Positions 43,650 to 52,091 of a stretch of 64,000 nt of DNA are shown one piece after another; position 1 is the first letter of the stretch, and every line of letters begins with the position of its first letter. The translations under genes were made by a program, and so were the position numbers. Source of the DNA: Deltaproteobacteria bacterium. GTDB taxonomy: Bacteria; Desulfobacterota; DSM-4660; Desulfatiglandales; HGW-15. The stretch lies in NCBI GenBank assembly GCA_020060215.1, contig JAGVAP010000123.1, forward strand, positions 1 through 64,000, written 5' to 3'. The notes beneath the pieces were generated by a model, which was given only the letters and a program-made list of their open reading frames with translations, ran no database searches and had not been told where the DNA came from.

Positions 43650-43745
43650 CGACAGCATATATATATGTTGATATTTGTCAAGTATTTTCTGATAAATTAA
43701 CTAAATTTTATTTAATTAGCATATATATAGGGCACAATAAAAAAA
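43650..43745. promoter_or_regulatory. AT-rich control region with two AGCATATATATA repeats
   Basis: A strikingly AT-rich block in GC-rich surroundings. AGCATATATATAT occurs near 43654 and again near 43717 as a direct repeat about 63 nt apart, with ACTAAATTTTATTTAATTAG between, an imperfect palindrome. The first copy overlaps the pilM operon promoter. Candidate operators for the Xre protein or sites of a nucleoid protein. 43746-43988 has an AAATTC-TTTT-GAATTT hairpin (about 43888) and no gene. Confidence 0.55.
43654..43681 (-). promoter_or_regulatory. Sigma-70 promoter of the xre-pilMNOPQ operon
   Basis: On the minus strand TTGACA (43676-43681), a 16-nt spacer and TATGCT (43654-43659). The start would be near 43647, about 54 nt before the HTH gene. 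The -10 lies inside a TATATATATA tract. Confidence 0.7.
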
Positions 43746-43988
43746 ATTAGCACTACATGTTGTGTACGCAAAAAGGGCTGGAGCCGCTGAAGAGGTCTTT
43801 CGATGACGTGAATCCAGGGGGTTTGCGGAGGGGGTTGCGGCCAGGGGGCAGAAAGCACTTTACAACCACCTGTTCAAGGGGTTAGATTAAATTCTTTTGA
43901 ATTTGAGAACAGAACGAGAAGACGCATCGGATTTTTGGCACAGGGCCGTCCGAACCGCGTCTGTCGAGAGGGTGATATCAAAGCGGAA

Positions 43989-44591
43989 ATGAACACCAAG
44001 CTTCGTAAGAAAAACATCCTCCGGGAGTATCTTGAGGCAGCGGCGATTGCGGTCTTATTGGCGCTTTTCATAAGGACTTTTGTCGTCCAGGCCTTCAAGA
44101 TACCCTCCGGCTCCATGGAACCGACCCTTCTGATCGGGGATCACATCCTCGTGAACAAATTCATCTACGGCGTCAAAATCCCGTTCACACGGAAGACGCT
44201 TCTGCCCCTGGGCGAACCGAAGCGGGAAGACGTGATCGTGTTCATCTACCCTGTGGACGCCACGAAGGACTTCATAAAGCGGGTGGTCGCCTTGCCCGGA
44301 GAGCAGGTGGAGATCACCGGGTCCAAGATTCTTATCAATGGAAAGCCTTACGAGGACAAGTACGGGCATTATGTGGAAAATGCCGGGAGACCGGTCCCCG
44401 CAGGCAACAGTTACAGCTTCGGTCCCGTGACCGTTCCGGAAGATCACTATTTTGTCATGGGCGACAACCGGGATCACAGCTATGACAGCCGGTTCTGGGG
44501 ATTTGTCCCGGCACAATCCGTCAAAGGCAAGGCATTCGTGATCTACTGGTCCTGGCCGCACTGGGAGAGGTTTTTTCACCTGATCAGGTGA
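43989..44591 (+). CDS. lepB: Signal peptidase I
   Basis: LepB removes signal peptides from exported proteins. The 200-aa protein has an N-terminal membrane anchor (about 13-34), the catalytic serine motif IPSGSMEPTLLIGD (Ser42), the general-base lysine in FIKRVVALPGE (Lys97) and the GDNRDHSYDSRFWG box. ATG 43989 gives the usual length; an upstream TTG (43935) is unlikely. Divergent from the pil operon. Confidence 0.95.
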   Translation: MNTKLRKKNILREYLEAAAIAVLLALFIRTFVVQAFKIPSGSMEPTLLIGDHILVNKFIYGVKIPFTRKTLLPLGEPKREDVIVFIYPVDATKDFIKRVVALPGEQVEITGSKILINGKPYEDKYGHYVENAGRPVPAGNSYSFGPVTVPEDHYFVMGDNRDHSYDSRFWGFVPAQSVKGKAFVIYWSWPHWERFFHLIR

Positions 44592-44626
44592 CGAAGCGTG
44601 GCCGATTCCGCCCCTCGCCCCCGGGA

Positions 44627-44702
44627 AGTACAAAAAAGTTCACCGCCCCGTATGATTCTGTGTACGAGCTCCCAGCGTCGTGTAACTGGACTTTCTTGTA
44701 CT
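44627..44702. repeat. Inverted repeat between convergent lepB and NUDIX genes
   Basis: AGTACAAAAAAGT (44627-44639) and ACTTTCTTGTACT (44690-44702) pair with one mismatch around a 50-nt loop. It lies between two convergent genes and could end both transcripts. Confidence 0.55.
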
Positions 44703-44790
44703 CTGGTCATTTCGAACGGAGCGAGAGTTGCCATACTCGCCTGCAATCACAGGATCTCTCCTCGCAGCTTGTCCCGTGCGCAGATCTCCC

Positions 44791-45267
44791 TCACCTGTCC
44801 CGCTCCCGCACCCGCTGTCTCATCCTCGCGGCCATGAAAATCGTCTCCACGACCTCCTTCTGGAGCCCCAGGCCGTTCACGCTGCCCAGAGGAACATACC
44901 TGGCATCACTGACATCCGACCCCGACCGGAGCTCTCCGGAATCCGGGTATCCCCAGTAATCCGCGATGACATAATGATAACGGACCCTTCCTGAATCATC
45001 GCGCACAATCCTGTCCAGGAGCCTCACCAGCCCACAGATCCGTATGGTTACGGACAACTCCTCCAGGATCTCCCGCTTCAGGGCCTCTTCGAGGCATTCT
45101 CCCAGTTCGACCACGCCTCCCGGAAGGGTCCAGGTCCCTTTGCCCGGCTCCTGACCCCGCTTTGCCAGGAGCACCTGATCGTCGAGGAAGACGATCCCGC
45201 CGACACCGATGATGGGGGAGTGCGGGTATTCCCGCCTGACCCCTCGTACTACTTCCATGTCCCTCAT
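44791..45267 (-). CDS. NUDIX hydrolase
   Basis: 158 aa with a complete Nudix box GGVVELGECLEEALKREILEEL (G-x5-E-x7-R-E-U-x-E-E). It follows IVFLDDQVLLAKRGQEPGKGTW, a start seen in nucleotide-sugar or ADP-ribose pyrophosphatase-like members. It would hydrolyse a nucleoside diphosphate derivative; the substrate is unknown. ATG 45267 is chosen (AGAGG upstream); 45258 is possible. Located after surE across a hairpin repeat. Confidence 0.85.
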   Translation of the reverse strand: MRDMEVVRGVRREYPHSPIIGVGGIVFLDDQVLLAKRGQEPGKGTWTLPGGVVELGECLEEALKREILEELSVTIRICGLVRLLDRIVRDDSGRVRYHYVIADYWGYPDSGELRSGSDVSDARYVPLGSVNGLGLQKEVVETIFMAARMRQRVRERDR

Positions 45268-45318
45268 GCCTCTCTTTGCAGGGAATCGAGTGTGGTCCCA
45301 CCAGCAGCGCCCAAATCC

Positions 45319-45381
45319 CGCCACGAAGACGCCAAGAAGATATCGAGGTTTTCCTTGTGTTGTCTTACTGCCTTCGTTGCA
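45319..45381. repeat. AAGACACAAAG stop-codon hairpin repeat, copy 2
   Basis: GCCACGAAGACGCCAAGAAG (from 45320) and the inverse TCTTACTGCCTTCGTTGC (45363-45380). The loop GATATCGAGGTTTTCC matches the loop of copy 5 (GATATTGAGGTTCTC), which shows common descent. It supplies the stop codon of surE. Confidence 0.85.
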
Positions 45382-46168
45382 GATCTTCCTCCTCTTCCTT
45401 CAGACGCTGAAGATCGGGGAGGGGGAATGATCTTAGCCTGGTCACCTCCTCGTGACAGGTCAGGTCATAGCTGATCGGGGTTATGGTGATCCATCCTTCC
45501 CTCAACGCCTTGGAATCCGATTCCGGGACCGCCTCTTCCCGGTCCGTCTCACCGGAAAGCCAATAATAAAATTCACCCCGCGGATCGGTCCGCTTTTCAA
45601 AGCTCTCCTGGAATCCGCCCAACCCCTGCCTGGTTATCGCCACCCCCTGCATCTCCGAGGGGGGGCAGGAGGGGACATTTACGTTCAGAGCCGTTTTCTC
45701 CTTCAGCCCGAAATCCAAGATATAGCGGATAATCTCCCGGCTGAACCTTGCGGCGAATCGGAAGTCGGGATCTTGACTGGCTTCCAGAGAAATCGCAGCA
45801 GACCGGATCCCGAGGAATGCCCCTTCCGCTGCAGCCGACACGGTCCCGGAATACAGGACGTTGACGCCCACATTGGCTCCGCGGTTGATGCCCGAAAGGA
45901 TAATGTCGGGCGGACCGCCTATGATTTCCTGAACCGCGATCTTCACACAGTCCGCAGGGGTTCCAGTCACCTTGTACCCGAAAAACCCGCCATCCATATT
46001 GACCGCGCGCACCCGTAGCGGCGAGGTCAGCGAAATGCCATGGCCTACCGCACTCATCTCCGATTCGGGCGCGACCACCCATACCTCGAAGTCCTTTTTC
46101 AACTCGCCTTGAAGTGCAAGCAAGCCGGGAGCATATATTCCGTCGTCATTGGTCAGTAGTACCTTCAT
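45365..46168 (-). CDS. surE: 5'/3'-nucleotidase SurE
   Basis: SurE dephosphorylates nucleoside monophosphates and polyphosphates. The 267-aa protein has MKVLLTNDDGIYAPG with the paired metal-binding Asp, VVAPESEMSAVGH, TPADCVKIA, LSGINRGANVG and YSGTVSAAAEGAFLG. The start is taken at ATG 46168 because family members begin with this motif; the open frame further upstream is repeat DNA. The C-terminal LQRRQ and the stop come from repeat copy 2. Confidence 0.94.
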   Translation of the reverse strand: MKVLLTNDDGIYAPGLLALQGELKKDFEVWVVAPESEMSAVGHGISLTSPLRVRAVNMDGGFFGYKVTGTPADCVKIAVQEIIGGPPDIILSGINRGANVGVNVLYSGTVSAAAEGAFLGIRSAAISLEASQDPDFRFAARFSREIIRYILDFGLKEKTALNVNVPSCPPSEMQGVAITRQGLGGFQESFEKRTDPRGEFYYWLSGETDREEAVPESDSKALREGWITITPISYDLTCHEEVTRLRSFPLPDLQRLKEEEEDLQRRQ

Positions 46169-46323
46169 TACGCGCAAAGATTCCTTTCCCTGGTTCTCGA
46201 TCTCATTTAATGCAAAGGAGGTTAGCACAGAAAGGCCGAAGGTGGCCATAAGGAAGGTTCCCCGTTCCCGGTCAGCGGGGCCGCTTGCCGCTGAGGCGTC
46301 AAGATTGAACGAGTGGGAAACTT

Positions 46324-46492
46324 TGCAGGTGTCAGGTGTCGGGTGTGAGCCCCGTAATCCATCGATTTTCCTGACACCTGAACACTGAAACCCGAAACCT
46401 CTAACCTGAAGAAGTATCTCAGGAGAGGTTTGGCTTCCACGGCCCTTAACCTTGGAACCGGCGGAGCCGTATGAACCTCTGAACCCTGAACT
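46324..46492. repeat. Clustered word repeats between surE and the next gene
   Basis: The 479-nt divergent gap 46169-46647 has no gene I can support. It contains CAGGTGTCAGGTGTCGGGTG (46330-) with the inverse CCTGACACCTGAACACTG (46369-). It also holds GGAACCGGCGGAGCCGTATG followed by AACCTCTGAACCCTGAAC (46455-46492), whose core recurs near 61036-61060. Words from these families are also seen at 61943-61966 and 29932-29955. Confidence 0.65.
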
Positions 46493-46647
46493 TTCTTGCC
46501 ACCACCGGGGACCTGCGTTAGAATGAGACCTTTCAAACCGTCGGATGGTGATGACCTGAGGGGCGAGCACTCCATCGAAGATCTTCGGAACTCCCGCCAA
46601 CCCGAGAAGCGCCCTCATCATCCCCTCTTTGGAGCAGAGGAGGGAAC

Positions 46648-47514
46648 ATGAAGAAAAAACCCGGAAGAAAAGGCGTTCCATGGCTCCCGATCGTCATCGC
46701 GGTTTGCCTGGCGCTCGGGGCAGGCTATTTCATCGGAAAGAGAGGGAGCGGGCAGGTTTCCCAACCCACTCCGATGGAAAAGGACGTCGCATCAAGAGAG
46801 GTCGACTTGAAGGCGGCACCCGAGAGCCCCGTGCGGGAGAACATCCATGTTGGAAAGGTGGAGGGGCCTTTGAAGCCCGAGGAGGGGGATGAATGCAGGA
46901 AGGTCCGGGAAGACCTCAAGAATTTCTTCGACTACCTTGACAAGAAACCTTACGTGCAGCAAATCGAACCGGGCATCAGCACCCAGCAGTGGTTCACTCG
47001 AGTCGTAGCCAGGCTGTCGGCCAACCCTCCCGTTCCTGCAGGAGAGAGACTGAACCCGGTGGCCATGACCAACCATGTCTTCTATTTCTTCAGAAATCTC
47101 GATCCCAAAGAGATGCGGCTCATCAGGGACGTCATGGTCAACGAGGAAACGACGCTTGAAGCCAACCTGGATCTCTTCTTCAGGTGGGTCACGCTCGGAA
47201 GCCGGTGTCCTGAATTGGGCGGGGTCAGACCGTCACCAGAGGTCCTGTATTCCTACGCCGGGTTTTTCCTGAATACGATCGGCGGCCGCGCCTACCTGTT
47301 CCGCACCTCCCCAGGTGTCCGGCTGCTTCTTACTTATTACTGCCTGATGATCGTCCACGACGCGGATAAGAGGGGAAAGAACACCTATGGAATCAATCTC
47401 GCGCCCCACCTGAAGTCCCTCACCACCGAGATGAGTTACCAGGGGGACTTCCTCTTTCAGAAAGAATACCTGAAGAATCTTGAAGAGCTTCACGGGTTCT
47501 ATCGGAGAAGGTAA
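46648..47514 (+). CDS. Membrane-anchored protein of unknown function
   Basis: 288 aa. A basic start MKKKPGRKGVPWL, one membrane helix (about 12-32, PIVIAVCLALGAGYFIGKRG), an acidic linker (to about 70) and a helical globular domain with aromatic-rich motifs (NHVFYFFRNLDPKEMRLIRD, SYAGFFLNTIGGRAYLFRTS, LLTYYCLMIVHDAD). It is probably periplasmic. I do not recognise a family. The ATG follows a GGAGGG site. It is upstream of a PP2C phosphatase, across a hairpin repeat. Confidence 0.75.
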   Translation: MKKKPGRKGVPWLPIVIAVCLALGAGYFIGKRGSGQVSQPTPMEKDVASREVDLKAAPESPVRENIHVGKVEGPLKPEEGDECRKVREDLKNFFDYLDKKPYVQQIEPGISTQQWFTRVVARLSANPPVPAGERLNPVAMTNHVFYFFRNLDPKEMRLIRDVMVNEETTLEANLDLFFRWVTLGSRCPELGGVRPSPEVLYSYAGFFLNTIGGRAYLFRTSPGVRLLLTYYCLMIVHDADKRGKNTYGINLAPHLKSLTTEMSYQGDFLFQKEYLKNLEELHGFYRRR

Positions 47515-47522
47515 AAAAGACC

Positions 47523-47589
47523 GCCACGAAGGCACCAAGACACAAAGGCATGGAGGAGCACTTCTTCGTGTCTCTTGTGTCTTAGTGGC
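47523..47589. repeat. AAGACACAAAG stop-codon hairpin repeat, copy 3
   Basis: GCCACGAAGGCACCAAGACA (47523-) with the inverse TCTCTTGTGTCTTAGTGGC (47571-47589). Begins 9 nt after the stop of the preceding gene. Confidence 0.85.
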
Positions 47590-47705
47590 AAGCTTCCCGA
47601 CCTCTCTTCCCCCTTCCTCCTACATTTCACATGCGCTCCCTTGACAATTGTGACGAATTCTGGTTTCGTTGCACCGCCGATTTGCTCATGGCTGGGAAGG
47701 TCCAT

Positions 47706-48467
47706 ATGAAGTTCGAGTCTTTTGCTCTTTCCGACAAGGGCCTGGTGAGGGCGGCCAATGAGGACTTCTATCTGGCACGCAACGAGGACGGCCTTTTCCT
47801 GGTCGCCGACGGCATGGGAGGACTATCCCGGGGCGGGCTGGCCAGCAGGATCGCCGTGAATGCGGCCGAATACTTCATCAGGAAGTCCCGAAAGGACGAC
47901 ATTACCTGGCCCATCACCATCGAACCCCGGTATTCCATGGAAGAGAATCGACTGCTCGCTGCCTTTTCCCTGGCGAACTGGAGTGTCTACAACGAGTTTC
48001 TAAAGGGCGGCCAGAAAACGGCCATGGGTACCACCCTCGTGGGGCTTCTCACCGATGGGGAACGCGTGGTGGTCGCCAATGTAGGAGACAGCAGGGCCTA
48101 TCTGATCAGGGCGAATGCCATCCGGCAGATCACCCAGGATCACTCGCTGGTCATGGAGGAGGTGAGAAGGGGAGCGATGACCGCGGCTCAGGCAAGGAGT
48201 CACCCTCAGAAGCACGTCATCAATCGTGCGCTCGGGCTCTCGGAGATCGTAAAATCCGATGTCTACTCCATGGAGACTCGAAAAGGGGATCTCTTCCTGC
48301 TCTGCTCGGACGGCCTTTCGGATATGCTCGAAGATGAGGATATCTTGCGCCTCGCCGACAGTCATGCGGACAAGTCCCTGGGCGAACTGGGACAGGCGCT
48401 GATCCAAGGCGCGATCAGCAGGGGCGGCAGGGACAACGTTACCGTTGTACTTGTACGGTATCCATAG
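47706..48467 (+). CDS. PP2C-type serine/threonine protein phosphatase
   Basis: 253 aa of the bacterial Stp1/PrpC family. Metal-binding motifs are present: SDKGLVRAANEDFYL (motif 1), LFLVADGMGGLSRGGLAS (motif 2), GTTLVGLL, VANVGDSRAYLIR, LLCSDGLSDMLEDEDI and GGRDNVTVVLV. ATG 47706 has a GGAAGG site 6 nt upstream and is preferred to ATG 47688. No partner Ser/Thr kinase is in the window, so the target is unknown. Confidence 0.92.
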   Translation: MKFESFALSDKGLVRAANEDFYLARNEDGLFLVADGMGGLSRGGLASRIAVNAAEYFIRKSRKDDITWPITIEPRYSMEENRLLAAFSLANWSVYNEFLKGGQKTAMGTTLVGLLTDGERVVVANVGDSRAYLIRANAIRQITQDHSLVMEEVRRGAMTAAQARSHPQKHVINRALGLSEIVKSDVYSMETRKGDLFLLCSDGLSDMLEDEDILRLADSHADKSLGELGQALIQGAISRGGRDNVTVVLVRYP

Positions 48468-48476
48468 GCCACGTAG

Positions 48477-49001
48477 ATGACTGCGACACGACCCTATCTG
48501 ATCGAGATGATCTGCGGCCTGGCCGATCGCGGTGTCGAGTTCATTGTATGCGGCGGGATGGCGGCCGTCTACCATGGCGTGGAGCGCATGACCATGGATC
48601 TTGACATTTCACTCAATATGACTACGGAAAACATAACCAGGTTCCTAGATGCGGCGGAGGAGCTGCATCTGACCCCGAGGCCGCCGGTGCCCGCCGAGTC
48701 GCTCCTGGACCCGGAAAAGATCAAGGACTTTGTCGGGAAGAAGAATGCCCGGGTGTTCACCTTCTGGGACAGGGACAACCCTTATCGGCAGATAGACGTA
48801 TTTCTCACCGGCGATGCCCTTTACCATGATCTCCTCATTCATACGGTTGACGCTGAAGTGGATGGGAGGACCGTCAAGATCCTTTCGGCAAAGAAGCTGG
48901 TCGAGATGAAATCGAATATGACGGCCCTCCGGGACAAGGACGAGCTGGACATCAGGACATTGAAGAGGATCCTGGAGAAAACGAATGGAAACGAGCGATG
49001 A
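48477..49001 (+). CDS. MNT-fold nucleotidyltransferase-like protein
   Basis: 174 aa with the minimal nucleotidyltransferase signature GGMAAVYHGVERMTMDLDI (about 26-44): GG, then H-G, R-x-T-x-D-x-D with two metal-binding Asp, and later RQIDVFLTG for the third carboxylate. It resembles DUF6036/AbiEii-like proteins. Many such proteins are toxins or repair-like NTases, but the function here is not known. It overlaps the next small gene by 17 nt, a pattern typical of toxin-antitoxin or paired NTase genes. Confidence 0.8.
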   Translation: MTATRPYLIEMICGLADRGVEFIVCGGMAAVYHGVERMTMDLDISLNMTTENITRFLDAAEELHLTPRPPVPAESLLDPEKIKDFVGKKNARVFTFWDRDNPYRQIDVFLTGDALYHDLLIHTVDAEVDGRTVKILSAKKLVEMKSNMTALRDKDELDIRTLKRILEKTNGNER

Positions 49002-49209
49002 CGGCACAAGGGACCGGTCATTCTCTCTCCTGTGGCTGGGGACAGATGTGACCGGGACGGATTTCGACGGCCATACTGCCTTTCATCTGCTGACCTTCAC
49101 CCAGAAGCTGACTTGGGTATCCGAAGCCGTCGTGAGCATATACATGATGGCCAGGGATAATCCAAGTGCAGCATGCAACCGTTTTTTTGAACGTTGTCTG
49201 GATCGTTAA
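48985..49209 (+). CDS. Small protein partner of the nucleotidyltransferase
   Basis: 74 aa beginning METSDDGTRDRSFSLLW. Its start overlaps the end of the NTase gene. The middle part FHLLTFTQKLTWVSEAVVSIY has the helical L-x-x-L-T-x-x-x-K-L-x-W-x-x-E pattern often seen in short proteins next to such NTases. It could be an antitoxin or accessory; it has no HTH. The call rests on the overlap and the weak pattern. Confidence 0.5.
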   Translation: METSDDGTRDRSFSLLWLGTDVTGTDFDGHTAFHLLTFTQKLTWVSEAVVSIYMMARDNPSAACNRFFERCLDR

Positions 49210-49296
49210 AGGATTTCCTGAGTTCGGTGCGGGCTTTCTATCCTCCTGCTTCCTCCGTACAGGATCCCTTCAGAACAACACGGTATTCGCGGAGCG

Positions 49297-50814
49297 ATGA
49301 ATCGACGCAAGAGCGGAATGCTTCTTCACGTGACTTCCCTGCCGTCTCCGTTCGGAATCGGCGACGTGGGTCCCTCCGCCTATCGTTTCGTGGATCTCCT
49401 CAAAGAATCAAAGCAGCGTCTCTGGCAGATCCTCCCTCTCAATCCAACCGATCTGGCGTGCTGCAGCTCCCCGTATCACGCCACCTCATCCTTCGCCGGC
49501 AATCCTCTCCTCATCAGCCCCGACCTGCTGGTAGCAGACGGACTCCTCGACCGGTCCGATCTGGAACCCATCCCCGACCACGATCCCGGAAGGGTCGACT
49601 TTCATTCGGTCTTCAACTACAAACAGGAGATCTTCCGCAGGGCCTTCGAACGGTTCGGCAGGGGGCGGGAGAAATCCGACTTTGACCGCTTCTGCGCGGA
49701 AAACGCATCCTGGCTGGATGACCACGCCCTGTTCGCGGCCCTGAAGGCCCATTATGGAGGCACGTCCTGGAGCGAGTGGCCGGGCGAGGTTCGTGACCGA
49801 CAGACCGAACCCCTCCAGGAGATGGAAAACCTGCTTGAGGAGTCTGTCCGCCTGGAAAAGTTCCTGCAGTTCGTCTTTTTCAAACAATGGGCCTCCCTCA
49901 AAGCCTACTGCAGGAGAAACGACCTCGAGATCATCGGGGATATCCCGATCTACTCGGTTTACGACAGCGAGGACGTGTGGATACACCCGGACCTCTTCAA
50001 CCTGGATGAAGAAAAGAGGCCGCGGACCGTTGCAGGCGTCCCCCCCGACTACTTCAGCGAGACAGGCCAGCTCTGGGGTAATCCGGTGTACCGATGGGAA
50101 CCGCTCAAAGAGTCCGGATACGGGTGGTGGCTCGCGAAGGTGGGCCACTGCCTGAAGTTGTACGACCTCCTCCGTATAGACCACTTCCGAGGATTCGTCG
50201 CATACTGGGAGGTGCCGGCCGGGGAGAAAAACGCGGTCCGCGGTCGGTGGGTAAAGGCCCCTGCCATGGATTTTTTCGATCGCCTTACCTCCCGGTTCGG
50301 CTCGCTTCCTCTCATTGCGGAGGATCTGGGGACGATCACGCCGGACGTCCACGAGGTGATGGACCGTTTCGGCATCCCGGGAATGAAGGTGCTCCTTTTC
50401 GCCTTCGGCGGTGACCCGGACACCAACCCTTATCTGCCCCACCATTTTGTCCACAACTGCGTGGTGTATACCGGGACTCATGACAACAACCCCGCAAGGG
50501 GCTGGCTTGAACACGAGGCCTCCGAGGAAGAAGTGAAAAAGGTATTTCAGTACCTCGGCAAGGAGCCGTCCCCAGATGAGTTTCACTGGGACCTGGTTCG
50601 ACTGGCCATGATGTCCGTCGCCCAAAGGGCCGTTTTCCCTCTGCAGGACATCCTTGGACTCGGGTCCGAATCTCGCATGAACCACCCGGCCACCACCGAG
50701 GGAAATTGGCAATGGAGATTTACCCCGGAACAGGTTACGATCCCGTCCATGAGAAGGCTCCTGGAGATGACGGAGATCTATGGGAGGGCGGTGGGATGGG
50801 GGATAACGAGATGA
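49297..50814 (+). CDS. malQ: 4-alpha-glucanotransferase (amylomaltase)
   Basis: A GH77 enzyme that moves alpha-1,4-glucan segments between acceptors. The 505-aa protein has the family start KSGMLLHVTSLPSPFGIGDVG, the SPYHATSSFAGNPLLISP segment, the nucleophile region LLRIDHFRGFVAYW, the acid-base IAEDLGTI and the third carboxylate YTGTHDNNPARGW. Normal length. Forms part of a glycogen set with glgP, with cdaA between. Confidence 0.95.
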   Translation: MNRRKSGMLLHVTSLPSPFGIGDVGPSAYRFVDLLKESKQRLWQILPLNPTDLACCSSPYHATSSFAGNPLLISPDLLVADGLLDRSDLEPIPDHDPGRVDFHSVFNYKQEIFRRAFERFGRGREKSDFDRFCAENASWLDDHALFAALKAHYGGTSWSEWPGEVRDRQTEPLQEMENLLEESVRLEKFLQFVFFKQWASLKAYCRRNDLEIIGDIPIYSVYDSEDVWIHPDLFNLDEEKRPRTVAGVPPDYFSETGQLWGNPVYRWEPLKESGYGWWLAKVGHCLKLYDLLRIDHFRGFVAYWEVPAGEKNAVRGRWVKAPAMDFFDRLTSRFGSLPLIAEDLGTITPDVHEVMDRFGIPGMKVLLFAFGGDPDTNPYLPHHFVHNCVVYTGTHDNNPARGWLEHEASEEEVKKVFQYLGKEPSPDEFHWDLVRLAMMSVAQRAVFPLQDILGLGSESRMNHPATTEGNWQWRFTPEQVTIPSMRRLLEMTEIYGRAVGWGITR

Positions 50815-50891
50815 AAATCGAATGAAAGAAAAGCGTCGACGCTGGACGTTCGATGTTCGTCTCTTGACCTCGTTCGACGTTCGTCCTTGAG

Positions 50892-52064
50892 ATGACTATG
50901 AACATGTTCCCCACCTTTATCGATCTGAGATTCCAGGATGTGCTGGATATCCTTTTCCTTTGTATGGTGGCCTATCACCTCTACCTCTGGTTCAAGGGAA
51001 CCAAGGCGTTCAAGGCCCTGGTAGGCCTTCTGGTCCTGGGGGCCATATTTACCGTCGCACGCACCTGGGGTCTTTTCATGACGACCTGGGTGTTCCAGAT
51101 CTTGTGGCAGGTCCTCGTCATCCTCCTGATCATCCTGTTCCAGTCCGAGATCCGCCAGGCCCTGGAGAGGGTCAATCCGCTGCAGGCACTGGGGTTCCGC
51201 AAGCATGCCCAACCGGGGAAATGGGTCCAGGTCCTCGCGGAGGCCGCCATGACCCTGGCCAGAAAACATATCGGCGCCCTTATCATCATAGAACGGGCCG
51301 ACAAGGTGGATGAGTGGATCACCTGCGGGCAGCAGCTGGAGGCGGCATTGAGTCCCGAGGTGCTCCTGAGCATCTTTCAGAAGGAGTCTCCCCTGCACGA
51401 CGGCGCCATGTTACTGAGAGACGGGCGCATCAACCTGGTGGCCTGCTTTCTCCCCTTGAGCTCGGATGAGAAGTTGCCCACGGAATGGGGCACAAGGCAC
51501 AGGGCCGCGGCAGGGCTAAGCGAGCGTTGTGACGCCATGGTCATCGTGGTATCTGAAGAGCGGGGAGAGATTACACTCGTGGGCAAGGAAGGTTCTTTGT
51601 CCATCAGGAGCCCGGAAGAGCTGTCCCAGCGGATCATGGAGGGGATCAAACCTATGGCCCCTCCCAGGGAAACCCCCTGGGAAAAGACCCGCTCCCTCGT
51701 ACTCAACCAGTGGAAGGCAAAGGCAGGGACACTGGGCCTCATCGTCGTCCTGTGGCTGATGCTGGCCGGTCAGCAGGACTTCGAGGTCACGCTGACGGTC
51801 CCCGTCGAGGCCAGAAATCTGCCCTCGGGCATGCTTGTTTTTCCCAACGACCAGGCTGTGAAAATCAGGGTGCGAGGCCTTCGAAAGGATGCGAGCACCC
51901 TCAGCGTCAAGAACCTCCAGGTGGGACTGGATCTCTCCGCGGAGAACCCGGGGAAAAAGACGTTCGTGATCACCAGGGCGCACATTCATCTCCCCAATGA
52001 CAAGCTCCATATCGTCAGCATCGACCCGCCCCAGGTGACCCTCAGCCTCGAAAAAAGGATCTGA
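50892..52064 (+). CDS. cdaA: Diadenylate cyclase fused to a YbbR domain (CdaA-CdaR-like)
   Basis: c-di-AMP synthase. The 390-aa protein has three N-terminal membrane helices (about 13-92), the DAC catalytic domain with LHDGAMLLRDGRI and GTRHRAAAGLSE (about 170-215), a linker with a fourth membrane helix (LGLIVVLWLMLAGQQ, about 280-295) and a single C-terminal YbbR domain (about 296-390). In Firmicutes CdaA and its regulator CdaR (several YbbR repeats) are separate proteins; here one polypeptide carries both. Start at 50892 has no strong ribosome binding site. Confidence 0.9.
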   Translation: MTMNMFPTFIDLRFQDVLDILFLCMVAYHLYLWFKGTKAFKALVGLLVLGAIFTVARTWGLFMTTWVFQILWQVLVILLIILFQSEIRQALERVNPLQALGFRKHAQPGKWVQVLAEAAMTLARKHIGALIIIERADKVDEWITCGQQLEAALSPEVLLSIFQKESPLHDGAMLLRDGRINLVACFLPLSSDEKLPTEWGTRHRAAAGLSERCDAMVIVVSEERGEITLVGKEGSLSIRSPEELSQRIMEGIKPMAPPRETPWEKTRSLVLNQWKAKAGTLGLIVVLWLMLAGQQDFEVTLTVPVEARNLPSGMLVFPNDQAVKIRVRGLRKDASTLSVKNLQVGLDLSAENPGKKTFVITRAHIHLPNDKLHIVSIDPPQVTLSLEKRI

Positions 52065-52091
52065 AGAGATGGTTGACCGTGGAGGATGCCC

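Noticed and set aside
46169..46681. N-terminal extension of SurE by 171 residues
   Set aside because: The extra part is repeat DNA, and SurE family members start at the MKVLLTNDDG motif (46168).
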